Positions 16,501 to 23,718 of a stretch of 33,034 nt of DNA are shown here, one piece after another. Made by a program: the position numbers and the translations under genes. Source of the stretch: Planctomycetota bacterium. GTDB taxonomy: Bacteria > Planctomycetota > UBA1135. The stretch lies in the NCBI GenBank assembly GCA_028821845.1, contig JAPKEZ010000005.1, positions 1 through 33,034 of the forward strand. Reading direction: 5' to 3'. The notes under the pieces were generated by a model. That model was not told the DNA's origin and searched no databases. It was given only the letters and a program-made list of their open reading frames with translations. Position 1 is the first letter of the stretch. Every line of letters starts with the position of its first letter.

Positions 16501-16961
16501 AATCCCTTCAATTCTATGAGCTCACTTTGCGTGTCAATGTATCGTACATCAACATTTTGAATGTCAAGTTTTAGTGTGGACAAGCCACGATTATCCATTC
16601 GTAGTGCTTCAAGCGCTTCTTGCAGTTTAGGCGTAATAACGGCCTGCGCTGAATGTGCTTTAATATAAGTCGGTAGCAGGTGAGTATCGCGATGTGGGCT
16701 TACGCCAATGGAGACCTGCACGTTTTTGGCACTTAGTGCTTGGTTGTCATTGAAGTTGACAATAATTCCACTTGCGTCTAGTTGCCCGTTACTCCAGCAG
16801 TAGCTAACATCGCCAGAAATCATCTCAAGTTCAGGAGAAATTCCGCTCAGCACCGAGTTGATTACGGCATGCGGGATTCTGATGCTAAAGAAAGCGCTTG
16901 TCGCCACCAACACACTCGCAACTAGCGAAATACGGGAAAAGCGACTAAGACTTATAAGCAT
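13521..16961 (-). CDS. AsmA-like / YhdP-TamB-type giant envelope protein
   Basis: 1146 residues from the ATG at 16961; a TTG two codons earlier also opens the frame. An N-terminal membrane anchor (about 10-30) is followed by a very long beta-rich region with repeating IDLKLNGNG- and DLSNDS-like strands. This is the pattern of AsmA-superfamily bridge proteins thought to move phospholipids between inner and outer membranes. The C-terminal part, ending LPLVKDILDLFIEQQVYGP, matches the AsmA-like C-terminal region seen in YhdP-type proteins. The start overlaps the alr stop by 17 bases, so the two are translationally coupled. The family assignment comes from overall pattern and C-terminal motif; the precise transport role is inferred. 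Confidence 0.75.
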   Translation of the reverse strand: MLISLSRFSRISLVASVLVATSAFFSIRIPHAVINSVLSGISPELEMISGDVSYCWSNGQLDASGIIVNFNDNQALSAKNVQVSIGVSPHRDTHLLPTYIKAHSAQAVITPKLQEALEALRMDNRGLSTLKLDIQNVDVRYIDTQSELIELKGLTVVGALDGDVGSFEISSKCLKPTVGDLQARLHTNNANSDWEVSVNVSGKLVNDWSVFETAHLTFDNGTIEADFNAAGDWQGEYSWRLASNIYLDKPLLASPSLSFDQSYINVSGSSATGLNINATTDLFDSAVQSTGVLSFDDHEGLDLQIEHSIKAVVVNQELRQWLGRIEPEIPSFLDATQAAGTVDAQALTSIHGDRFDWAIAIKPNELDLAYQGFVTTSEAAFPFPYASQLNSGYIAITEEALVFHTLGEHANGEVKINGEVDFRPRTTTIDISIAINDISLEQTVFDNLSGNPEITDLISYLGSPHGGRANAHVRLFTDNDDNFDYFVSIDLFDCVAQPKLLPMSVQIEKAHIAITENTTSFEATAIAAKSKLQISGKTHNYTNGENLQLSVGANGSGWHPDSAEAEIMSSNLPIPAGLVSFPIDGDFKYRLELLWPDMTSDPQINAQLYANGATVNWPQLGISLDNMTTNNAQMYAAGERFNFHFGGIETKVDDGTIRGCGNLSNDSALNYATANLKQLPLSNDLILGSQQFAKQQTWGEHLDWDGAIDGFVSFNPLQPQLFVSEIIMSPLAVSVKGNREDSYKINGTVNLEPNKIQSDKLQLSSKNSALRVYNLDGKILSDRLHVEADLESQRGIELTSDLTALAGSKLATTLQELGVEGKLKAESIHAIADLHADGRISSEFTGDFEISDLQVSEGIPLNDGSATFNIKEASWSSATDFAASMSITGGTVRLGQLTVNGIQTTDEGILVITDEGIRVDKLKASLLGGEIAGGFSFFSENSPPYAIEIALGDIDLAQMRNELYISGELSGRLGGKIDLNSTSTSPIDCTGDVNLHLKDAMLGSVPVLKSIWQVSGFPAPVIENGKIDLKLNGNGKITVTGISLDGPAFEFIGDGSATMDAMVNLKITMRTLSFITRLPLVKDILDLFIEQQVYGPIEDLKIRHRRWSKIIAWITDGELFVPPAFPLWVPTPAPPEWNTSPIIPVQ
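13523..13528 (-). promoter_or_regulatory. -10-like TACAAT, six bases before the manC ATG
   Basis: The minus strand reads TACAAT, AAGCTC, ATG. It lies at the very end of the AsmA-like gene (stop at 13521). No clear -35. Confidence 0.5.
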
Positions 16962-18108
16962 GTTCAAGTGGTTTCTGCGTGACGCTGCTGTCTACATAGC
17001 GTCGAGAAACGCGTGACCCAATACGGCAACAGATCTCATAGGCGATGGTGTCGGCCTGGTCGGCTACATCTTGAGCAGTGATATGCTCGTTACCATCGGT
17101 GCCAATAATTGTAACCATATCGCCAATTCCAGCATCTTTAACGTGACTAACGTCAATAGTGCAGTAGTCCATTGAAACATGGCCAATAATTGGACAGCGT
17201 TTACCACGCACCAACACCTGCGAATTGCCGCTCAAGCCAAGACGGAAGGGTACGCCATCGTTGTATCCAATGGGGATAGTTGCAATACGGCAAGCTGTGT
17301 GAGAAACCCAAGTTGAATCATATCCAACGGGTGTATTGGCGGGCACGTCTTTAAAGAAAGCAATCTGGGTGCGCAACGATAACACCGGCCGCAATTGATG
17401 TTGTGCCAGGTTAGACGGCAGCATACCGAACATTGCGATTCCGGTGCGCACTGCGTCACCAAGTGGCGTGACGTTAGTGAACAGGGCAGCAGAGTTGGCG
17501 ATGTGACAAGTGAACTTGGCGTCTGGCAGCGAACATCTAATTTCATCAATGGCTTGCAAGAACAACATGTTTTGTTCTTCAGTGAACGAAGCATTGCTGC
17601 CAGAACTGCTCGCAAAGTGACTCATCACACCGAGCAATTCAAGCAGCGGATTGTTGCGCAAGGCTTTGATGATTCGTGAAATTGCTTCTGGGCGAATACC
17701 AAGGCGCCCCATGCCGGTGTCAATTTTCAAGTGCACCCCAAGCTTTTTATTACGCGCTTTGGCGATGGCCCCAAGTTCTTGGATGCGCACTTCAGAATGC
17801 ACCCCAACCTCAATATCGTATTCTAGAATGGACGCCATTTCTGAATCAATCGCGGTGCCTAAAATCAGTAGTCGCGTATGAATGCCCGCATTACGCAATT
17901 GCAACGCCTCGCTGCTGTCACCTACGCCAATCAGAGGCACATTTAGCTCTTGGCAAATTCGCGCACATTCAATCGCACCATGGCCATACGCATTTGCTTT
18001 GAGCACCGGCCACAGCGCCGCTACATCTGCTTTGTTTTGACAAATTAGCAAATTTTGGCGGAGAGCGTTCAGATCAATCTCAGCCCAGGCGCGGTCTGTA
18101 GGAGACAT
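16945..18108 (-). CDS. alr: Alanine racemase
   Basis: 387 residues; a PLP enzyme interconverting L- and D-alanine for peptidoglycan. WAEIDLNALRQNL opens the TIM barrel. The PLP Schiff-base lysine is Lys37 in VLKANAYGHG, KIDTGMGRLG is at 128-137, and IGYNDG contains the second catalytic Tyr (Tyr282). The C-terminal beta domain includes GHVSMDYCTIDV. First gene of its cluster; the ATG at 18108 is preceded by TATTTT at the six-base leaderless spacing, and TTGGTT lies 17 bases further up as a possible -35. The presence of alr fits an organism with D-alanine-containing peptidoglycan. Confidence 0.95.
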   Translation of the reverse strand: MSPTDRAWAEIDLNALRQNLLICQNKADVAALWPVLKANAYGHGAIECARICQELNVPLIGVGDSSEALQLRNAGIHTRLLILGTAIDSEMASILEYDIEVGVHSEVRIQELGAIAKARNKKLGVHLKIDTGMGRLGIRPEAISRIIKALRNNPLLELLGVMSHFASSSGSNASFTEEQNMLFLQAIDEIRCSLPDAKFTCHIANSAALFTNVTPLGDAVRTGIAMFGMLPSNLAQHQLRPVLSLRTQIAFFKDVPANTPVGYDSTWVSHTACRIATIPIGYNDGVPFRLGLSGNSQVLVRGKRCPIIGHVSMDYCTIDVSHVKDAGIGDMVTIIGTDGNEHITAQDVADQADTIAYEICCRIGSRVSRRYVDSSVTQKPLEHAYKS

Positions 18109-18114
18109 ACCTAT

Positions 18115-18143
18115 AAAATAGCTTTTTTTGTATCAAAAACCAA
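18115..18143 (-). promoter_or_regulatory. Possible leaderless promoter of alr
   Basis: Minus strand TTGGTT (18143-18138), 17 bases, TATTTT (18120-18115), six bases, ATG. This is the most complete -35/-10 arrangement among the leaderless candidates, although the region is AT-rich. Confidence 0.5.
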
Positions 18144-18198
18144 GTAGCTCGTGGCCCCTAAGTACTTTTTCGCTGATGGATTGCAGCAACTGGTGTGC

Positions 18199-19296
18199 TT
18201 ATCGGCGAATACCGAGCAAGCCGTTGCGCCGCAACACCTGATTAGTAAGGCCTTGTAGCTCGGTTACGCAATTATCGATAGCGAATTTATTTGCCTCATA
18301 ACCGTCAGGCAGCGGAAGCTTGAGCTGCGGCTGAATAATGGCACGCAGATCTTTGGCTATAGCTGCCGTAAATTTGTCGCGGCTAGGGTGCAATTTTAAA
18401 TAATCAGCCATGCGTTGCGGATCAAATTGCAGCATGATCCAGGCATTGACTAAATTGGCGCGTATGCCTTTGTAAATAATATTAATTGTCGCGTTAGGAT
18501 TAAGTTGTAACTGAGCCAAGGTTTGTCGCAGCAGTTGGTATTCGCGCCATTTATCAAAATATTCGCTAATGCGCTGGTAGAGTTTGATGTGATATCGATC
18601 GTCGATTGGCGACTCAATACGGTGCTCGTCCAAGATATTTCTTAGAAAAGCTACCCCCTCGACATCAGAAATGCCTATTTCCGTTTCTGCATTCCAGATA
18701 TCGAATAGCCGAACACCGCTGTAGACATAGCCGTTGCGATCGCGGTAAGTATGAGCAAAATAATCAGCACTTTTCGCCATATCACCATCGCCGTCAAGTA
18801 CGCCTTCGCAGCGCGCACTGAATTCACTTATTTCGCCTAAAGACCCTTTGGACAAAGCACTTAGGGCCTTCCCCCAACTTTTTACTCCGTGGGTTACCAA
18901 GCTTTGTGTGGCATAATCGTAGCGTGTTTGCCCATCTTCATTCGGCACACCATCAGGCAGAGAGCGCGCGCCAATTTTTTTCCATTTAGAAGATGATGGC
19001 AGCAGTTCTTTGTATTTGAGCTTTAGCTTTGGAGCGTACTGCTCGTGGTCAAAAACATAAACGCGATGCACAGCTTGCCATTCAATCTCTTTGTATTCGA
19101 GCTGCATTAATTCAGCTGTCCGATGCAACACTACGTTATCCGAAAGAAGCAATTCGTTCTTGAGTTCAGTGACAATTTCTAGCTGTTCTGTTTCGCTGAG
19201 TTGTGAAAAACGGCGCTCAACCGCATCACCGCTTTGGGAGGAAATCAGAGCAAAGCATGAAAAGAGTAGTGACAGTGGCATTTGTGCAAACATCAT
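18199..19296 (-). CDS. Unknown exported protein
   Basis: 365 residues from the ATG at 19296; the frame also opens at a TTG at 19359, but that would place 21 unrelated residues before the signal. MMFAQMPLSLLFSCFALIS looks like a secretion signal. The mature part is mixed helical with many charged residues (for example EIVTELKNELLL, KLKLKYKELL). A DGDGD pentad near residue 180 could bind calcium. No family recognised. TATATT ends five bases before the ATG, another leaderless-like start, though the area is AT-rich. It is divergent from the histone gene. Its 3' end faces the alr promoter region with no obvious terminator in the 90-base gap. Confidence 0.6.
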   Translation of the reverse strand: MMFAQMPLSLLFSCFALISSQSGDAVERRFSQLSETEQLEIVTELKNELLLSDNVVLHRTAELMQLEYKEIEWQAVHRVYVFDHEQYAPKLKLKYKELLPSSSKWKKIGARSLPDGVPNEDGQTRYDYATQSLVTHGVKSWGKALSALSKGSLGEISEFSARCEGVLDGDGDMAKSADYFAHTYRDRNGYVYSGVRLFDIWNAETEIGISDVEGVAFLRNILDEHRIESPIDDRYHIKLYQRISEYFDKWREYQLLRQTLAQLQLNPNATINIIYKGIRANLVNAWIMLQFDPQRMADYLKLHPSRDKFTAAIAKDLRAIIQPQLKLPLPDGYEANKFAIDNCVTELQGLTNQVLRRNGLLGIRR

Positions 19297-19301
19297 AATA
19301 A

Positions 19302-19307
19302 AATATA
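19302..19307 (-). promoter_or_regulatory. -10-like TATATT, five bases before the ATG of the unknown exported protein
   Basis: The minus strand reads TATATT, TTATT, ATG (19296). The AT-rich surroundings make chance matches easy, so this is weak. Confidence 0.3.
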
Positions 19308-19331
19308 TTCGATTAAAAAGCACAAAAATCG

Positions 19332-19360
19332 TTGAATTATGGATACGCGTTATGCACAAT
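19332..19360 (+). promoter_or_regulatory. Possible promoter of the histone-like gene
   Basis: TTGAAT (19332-19337), a 17-base spacer and CACAAT (19355-19360). It would give a leader of about 70 bases containing a bulged 8-bp hairpin (TTGAAAAGG at 19369-19377 with CCTTTCAA at 19386-19393). Unlike most unit-leading genes here, the histone ATG has no hexamer at the leaderless spacing. Confidence 0.3.
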
Positions 19361-19437
19361 CTGTTTCCTTGAAAAGGCGTTAATACCTTTCAATTACCCC
19401 GTTCCTACTCATTTGAGTAACAACCCACTTTAATACC

Positions 19438-19746
19438 ATGGCTGCTAAAAAGAAAGCAACTAAGAAAAAGGCCGCTCCTAAGAAGAAGGCCGCTCCAAAG
19501 AAGAAAGCTGCTAAGAAGCCTGCAAAGAAGGCTGCTAAGAAGAAAGCTGCTAAGAAGAAGTCTTCAAAGAAGGCTGCTCTTGACATGATCATCTCTAAGT
19601 CACGCACTAAGAATGCTGTTGTCGACTGTAACGTTTCTGGAGAGTTCTACTCTGCACTAAACAAATTCGTTTACGGTGTTATTGCACAAGCAGAAGCACG
19701 CGCCCAGTCAAACGGCCGCAAAACTGTGCGCCCACAGGATCTGTAA
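19438..19746 (+). CDS. Bacterial histone-fold protein with lysine-rich H1-like N-terminal tail
   Basis: 102 residues in two parts. Residues 1-47 are a low-complexity tail of KKAA/PKKK-type repeats with 24 lysines in the first 45 residues, like eukaryotic H1 tails and bacterial Hc1-type proteins. Residues 48-102 fit a minimal histone fold: a first helix around DMIISKSRTKNAV, a loop with DCNVSGEF, a long second helix YSALNKFVYGVIAQAEARAQ, and then NGRKTVRPQDL. That last segment corresponds to the GRKTIKAEDI region of archaeal HMf histones and to the RPxDL end of short bacterial histones. The third helix is almost absent, as in those bacterial forms. It presumably binds and compacts DNA. It is monocistronic and followed by a good terminator. 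The fold assignment is by motif; an Hc1-like tail-only protein is excluded by the conserved C-terminus. Confidence 0.85.
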   Translation: MAAKKKATKKKAAPKKKAAPKKKAAKKPAKKAAKKKAAKKKSSKKAALDMIISKSRTKNAVVDCNVSGEFYSALNKFVYGVIAQAEARAQSNGRKTVRPQDL

Positions 19747-19762
19747 GTAACCTCTTAAGATT

Positions 19763-19799
19763 AAGAGCGTACCTATTTATTTAGGCGCGCTCTTTTTTT
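19763..19799 (+). terminator. Intrinsic terminator of the histone-like gene
   Basis: AAGAGCG (19763-19769) pairs with CGCTCTT (19788-19794). An inner helix CCTA/TAGG and a small loop sit inside, and a run of T residues continues to 19799. It overlaps the 3' end of the convergent tsaB gene. Confidence 0.85.
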
Positions 19800-20382
19800 G
19801 TTGCCTAAATGCCGGTGGGCGCAGATAGAGAGGTTCGGCCGCAAACAGGTGATTAGACAGCGCATCAGGGTTTTTACATATAAACTCTATTGCAAAGCGA
19901 AGGACGTCTTCAGCACAGGTGTCTGGAGACGAGGATTCACGCGTGTTGTCCCAGTCAGCTTGTTCTATGATATGCGGTTGTTGGTTGCAGACTAGTTTTT
20001 GTTTTTCAATACAATACTCGGCGTGGTAATATTGTTGGCGATATGCGTCTAAAATAATTGTAAGTGGCTGCTGCTTTGCAGCTCGCCACGCCATCGCCTC
20101 GAATGAATTGATGCCATGACATTTTATTTGTAAGGAGTATGCGAACATGATTGCGGCAGAGCAAGCAATGCGCAAGCCAGTGTAAGAGCCAGGGCCAATG
20201 CCAACATAAACGGCATCAAGTTGCTTTGGCTCAAGCGACAACTCGCTAAGTATGTTTTCAATGGCGCACACAACACCGCGCCCACGTTGGTCGCTGAAGT
20301 CGTGCTGCGTAATCTCGTCGTTGCACGAGACGGCAACTGTGCAATGTGACGATGACAGCTCTAGTGCTAAAAAAATTGCCAT
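19777..20382 (-). CDS. tsaB: tRNA threonylcarbamoyladenosine biosynthesis protein TsaB
   Basis: 201 residues. TsaB is the non-catalytic partner of TsaD in making t6A37 on ANN-decoding tRNAs. Signatures: LALELSSSHCTVAV at the N-terminus (ASKHA phosphate-1-like) and AVYVGIGPGSYTGLRI at about 58-73, the strongest TsaB hallmark. FEAMAWRAAKQQPLTIILDAYRQQYYHA follows the family order. The C-terminal PLYLRPPAFRQ ending is typical. The start is two bases after the glmM stop; last gene of the long operon. Its 3' end contains the convergent histone terminator. Confidence 0.92.
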   Translation of the reverse strand: MAIFLALELSSSHCTVAVSCNDEITQHDFSDQRGRGVVCAIENILSELSLEPKQLDAVYVGIGPGSYTGLRIACSAAIMFAYSLQIKCHGINSFEAMAWRAAKQQPLTIILDAYRQQYYHAEYCIEKQKLVCNQQPHIIEQADWDNTRESSSPDTCAEDVLRFAIEFICKNPDALSNHLFAAEPLYLRPPAFRQQKKSAPK

Positions 20383-20384
20383 GG

Positions 20385-21752
20385 TTAGTCAGCTAGGATT
20401 TTGTCGCGCCGTGCAGCATCTTCGAGCCGTTGCAATGACTGCTCGACCAATTCAATTTCGTCGGCTTCGACCATTAAGCGCAACAGCATTTCAGTCCCTG
20501 AAAATCTGACAACTGTGCGTCCGCGGCCAGCGAGTTCACTGTCTATTTTTTGGCACTCGGCATGTAGCTGTGGCAGCTCTTCTAGTGCGCAACGCCTGGT
20601 AGACTTGAAGTTGCTTAGAATTTGTGGGAAGTCACTGTAATTCGCTGCAAAGTCGCTTAAGCAGGCTTTTTGCTCCTGCACTGCTTGTAGTACGCGCAGC
20701 AAAGTGTAGAGGCCATCTCCTCTGAAACCGTGTTCTGCGCCAAACAGAATGTGACCTGACTTCTCGCCGCCAAGATTGTTATTTCCGCTACGCATCTCTT
20801 TGGCGACGTACTTGTCGCCGACTTTAGTGCGCAGAAGGGTGACACCCGATTCTTTCAGATATGTTTCGAGAGCCAGGTTGCTCATTACAGTCGCCACGAC
20901 AGTATTGTTGGCCAAGCTTTGTTGCTGTGACATAGCTTGGCCCAATCCGGCAAGAATGACATCGCCATCGAGGATGCGTCCGTTGTTGTCGCATAAAATA
21001 CCACGATCTGCATCGCCGTCGAGACTTAGCCCAGCGTCGTATTGTTGATTTAACATTTCAGTAGCGCAGACTTGTGGATTAGTTGCCCCACAATCAAGAT
21101 TGATATTGCTGCCATTGGGAACAGCATGAATTAATATAGTTTCAGCGCCGAAGGCCTTCATGACACGCGGCGCAATTTCACTCGCCGCGCCATTAGCGCA
21201 ATCGATAAGAATCTTTTGGCCACTAAGGTCGAGGTCCGGGAATGCCTCGCCACGCAACCATAAAATGTAGTCAACGCATAAATCTTGACATCGCGCTATA
21301 TTGCCTTGACGCTGGTGCGCGGCAAATTGCTTGTCACTTAAGCATTCGCTTTCTAGTTCTCGCTCAATTGCGTTTTCTAGCTTGGAACCATTATGACCAA
21401 GAAGTTTTATGCCGTTATCAGCAGCGGGGTTATGCGATGCCGAAATCACAACGCCACCGTGGTAGTTGCCAGCGTATGTTAAGTAAGCAACGCATGGGGT
21501 AGTAGCTAAACCAACTATGTCTACATCGATGCCACCGGATGCGAGTCCAGCAGCAATGGCAGCCGCTAAAGATTCCCCGCTGGCGCGCCCATCGTGCCCG
21601 ATTAGTATTTTATGTTCAGTACTTACATTAGGGAAATCGCAATGTAGGCGTGAGGCTAGAACCTGCCCGAGGCGCGAAATCATGTCATCGACTAAAGGGT
21701 AAACTCCGGCTTTACCGCGGATACCGTCGGTACCAAATAGAGGAGTGCTCAT
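20385..21752 (-). CDS. glmM: Phosphoglucosamine mutase
   Basis: 455 residues; interconverts glucosamine-6-phosphate and glucosamine-1-phosphate for UDP-GlcNAc, and so for peptidoglycan and LPS. LFGTDGIRGKAG is at 5-16. The phosphoserine loop VVISASHNP carries catalytic Ser106, the Mg site is DGDADRG, and RFSGTEMLLRLMVEA is the C-terminal phosphate-binding loop; all are intact. The start overlaps the cdaR stop by four bases (ATGA). The cdaA-cdaR-glmM order is a conserved linkage in many bacteria, where CdaA and GlmM also interact physically. Confidence 0.96.
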   Translation of the reverse strand: MSTPLFGTDGIRGKAGVYPLVDDMISRLGQVLASRLHCDFPNVSTEHKILIGHDGRASGESLAAAIAAGLASGGIDVDIVGLATTPCVAYLTYAGNYHGGVVISASHNPAADNGIKLLGHNGSKLENAIERELESECLSDKQFAAHQRQGNIARCQDLCVDYILWLRGEAFPDLDLSGQKILIDCANGAASEIAPRVMKAFGAETILIHAVPNGSNINLDCGATNPQVCATEMLNQQYDAGLSLDGDADRGILCDNNGRILDGDVILAGLGQAMSQQQSLANNTVVATVMSNLALETYLKESGVTLLRTKVGDKYVAKEMRSGNNNLGGEKSGHILFGAEHGFRGDGLYTLLRVLQAVQEQKACLSDFAANYSDFPQILSNFKSTRRCALEELPQLHAECQKIDSELAGRGRTVVRFSGTEMLLRLMVEADEIELVEQSLQRLEDAARRDKILAD

Positions 21753-22897
21753 TGTTCGATTCGTAATACGGTGACCATGGCATCTTCAGGCTCGATGGCA
21801 CGAATCCGCATGTTCTGTTGATAAAACAGAAGGTCGTCGGAATTCTCAAAGCCAATCAGCGTGGCCTGCACCATCAGTGAAGTACCGCTGAAACTATCAC
21901 TTGATAGATTGCTAAGAGGCAATAACAAAACGACATGGTCGCTAATCCATTGCGTATTAATGACAGTCGCGCGCGCATCGGTGGCGCTAACATCTGGAAG
22001 CTCGGCAATCCATTGAGTCGGTTCCCATGGTCGTACCTGCCACTCACCAACATTATCATCAGCCTGCAAAATTTGTAAATCGGTAGCCGATGGCAGCCAA
22101 ACAAACTTTGCGCTTTGCCTTAATCGTACAGGCACACTGACATCAATTTGCCGTGGTGTCATGCGTATTCCGGCTGCTTCCCACTCGTCGGCGAGATGCA
22201 AACGTGGATGCACATCCTGCCGAGTGTTAGCTGCGAGGCGTAGTGGGCTTAGTAAACGCGACAGTTCACCATTGCTTTGAGAGCTAAGCTGCAGCTGCAA
22301 GCGGTCCATTGCGAACTTTGGCCCGGTTAGCGTAACCTGCGAGTGGTTGATGAAGCGAGATTTTTCGACATCGATGATGTGAGTGCCAGCAGTGTCGCCA
22401 ACGATAGCAATGTCACGATAACTCAATACATGCACGTTCTCGGTAACACGCTCGAAGGTGAGCTTTTGAAGCGGCTGAGAGCGGTTTACGTCTTTAAGTA
22501 GATAATGAGCGTCACCTGGGCGCAACCAATCAAGCTCGCCAGGCGACACAATAAAATCAATGCGATCTTGAGTGTTGTCGGCGTCAAAATGGACATCTAT
22601 ACTTGCTGAACACTGGCGCGCAGTGAAGTTTTGCAATTCTGAATTAGAGCCTCTAAACCAAATCGAAATAGTATCACCGCTTGATGGCGCTGTTAGTTTC
22701 CAACCAGCTGGTGGGGAAACACGCAACGTAAAATTGTTTTGCCCTAAGCCTTGTTGCGACAAAGTAGTTACACCAAACTTGACTTGGCGGTCTACCGAAA
22801 TAGAGCCCTGAACTTGATACCACAAGAAGACTGCACAGCACAGCGCAATGGCCTTGCGAATGACGTCGCTGGTGAAAAGATTGACGATACGGTTCAT
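21749..22897 (-). CDS. cdaR: YbbR-domain protein, CdaA regulator-like
   Basis: 382 residues. An N-terminal membrane anchor (about 13-28, KAIALCCAVFLWYQVQG) is followed by beta-rich repeats of YbbR type, with VTLTGP and repeated strand-turn patterns. Proteins of this type sit outside the membrane and modulate the diadenylate cyclase CdaA. The assignment leans on position between cdaA and glmM and on the anchored YbbR-like pattern; single-repeat similarity is low by eye. Overlaps both neighbours by four bases (ATGA on each side). The W-Y-Q-V motif just after the anchor is commonly seen in CdaR. Confidence 0.85.
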   Translation of the reverse strand: MNRIVNLFTSDVIRKAIALCCAVFLWYQVQGSISVDRQVKFGVTTLSQQGLGQNNFTLRVSPPAGWKLTAPSSGDTISIWFRGSNSELQNFTARQCSASIDVHFDADNTQDRIDFIVSPGELDWLRPGDAHYLLKDVNRSQPLQKLTFERVTENVHVLSYRDIAIVGDTAGTHIIDVEKSRFINHSQVTLTGPKFAMDRLQLQLSSQSNGELSRLLSPLRLAANTRQDVHPRLHLADEWEAAGIRMTPRQIDVSVPVRLRQSAKFVWLPSATDLQILQADDNVGEWQVRPWEPTQWIAELPDVSATDARATVINTQWISDHVVLLLPLSNLSSDSFSGTSLMVQATLIGFENSDDLLFYQQNMRIRAIEPEDAMVTVLRIEQ

Positions 22898-23718
22898 GCT
22901 TGACCTCGCTGTTCGTCTTTAATATCGTCAATTTGCCCTGTCGCCGGCGCTGACAAAAACTTGTTCAACATTCCTTCAACATCGTTGTGCGCCAGAGGTT
23001 TGTGCATTACTCCTTCTACAGCAATACCGATTTCTCCTGTTTCTTCGCTGACAATAATAACCACAGCATCAGATTTTTCGCTGAGTCCCATAGCTGCGCG
23101 ATGACGTGTGCCATAATTACTCTGGACGTCAGTCGCTGTGGTCATCGGCAACACACACTTTGCCGCAATAATTTGCGTGCCACGAATTAACACCGCGCCA
23201 TCGTGCATAGGCGCCGACGGGAAAAAAATAGTCTCAAGCATCATCGAGCTAACTGGCAACTCGAGTTTCACGCCATGTTCACTAAATGGTTTTAATGAAT
23301 GTTGGCGCTCGATAGCAATTAGAGCACCAGTGCGTTGCAAGGACATGCGCTTACATGAAGTGCTAATCATCGCCACCGAGTTAATGGTGATGACGCCAGT
23401 GCGAAAGCGCCGGAACAGTCTTTCGCCTTGATTGAATCGCGAAATGCCAACGCGAATCTCTTCTTGGAACAAGATCACAACAATTACTGCAAGTCCTGGA
23501 GCAACTAGTGACAAAATAAAGGTGATTACGCTTAAGCCACCCGGCAACATAAACTCGAGGGCGCCAAGCACAAGTCCTGATAAGATAACGAAGGTTATTA
23601 GTCCCTGCAGCAATCGCGAGCCACGCGTATTGCGAATAAATCGCAAAATAGCGTAGATAACCACACTGAGAATTAAAATCTCAATAGCGTCCGAGAAGTG
23701 AAATGCGCTTAGCTGCAT
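22894..23718 (-). CDS. cdaA: Diadenylate cyclase CdaA
   Basis: 274 residues; makes c-di-AMP from two ATP. Three predicted membrane helices at about 10-27, 38-58 and 62-84 are followed by a cytoplasmic DAC domain with the catalytic DGA (173-175, in MHDGAVLIRG) and RHR (205-207, in GTRHRAAMG) motifs intact. SEETGEIGIAVEG completes the domain. c-di-AMP controls potassium and osmotic balance and cell-wall homeostasis. The gene overlaps folP by 10 bases and cdaR by four. A DAC gene in an organism with an outer membrane fits Planctomycetota, Bacteroidota, Deltaproteobacteria-like or Chlamydiae-type lineages. Confidence 0.96.
   Translation of the reverse strand: MQLSAFHFSDAIEILILSVVIYAILRFIRNTRGSRLLQGLITFVILSGLVLGALEFMLPGGLSVITFILSLVAPGLAVIVVILFQEEIRVGISRFNQGERLFRRFRTGVITINSVAMISTSCKRMSLQRTGALIAIERQHSLKPFSEHGVKLELPVSSMMLETIFFPSAPMHDGAVLIRGTQIIAAKCVLPMTTATDVQSNYGTRHRAAMGLSEKSDAVVIIVSEETGEIGIAVEGVMHKPLAHNDVEGMLNKFLSAPATGQIDDIKDEQRGQA

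Noticed and set aside
19444-19580. Short tandem repeats as a possible mobile or CRISPR-like array
   Set aside because: The repeats are codon repeats of the lysine/alanine tail, with no spacers and no associated genes.
19380-19607. A Phe/Ala-rich reading frame antisense to the histone tail
   Set aside because: It is the mirror of the AAG/GCT repeats coding the lysine tail; the sense frame has the conserved histone core and a terminator.
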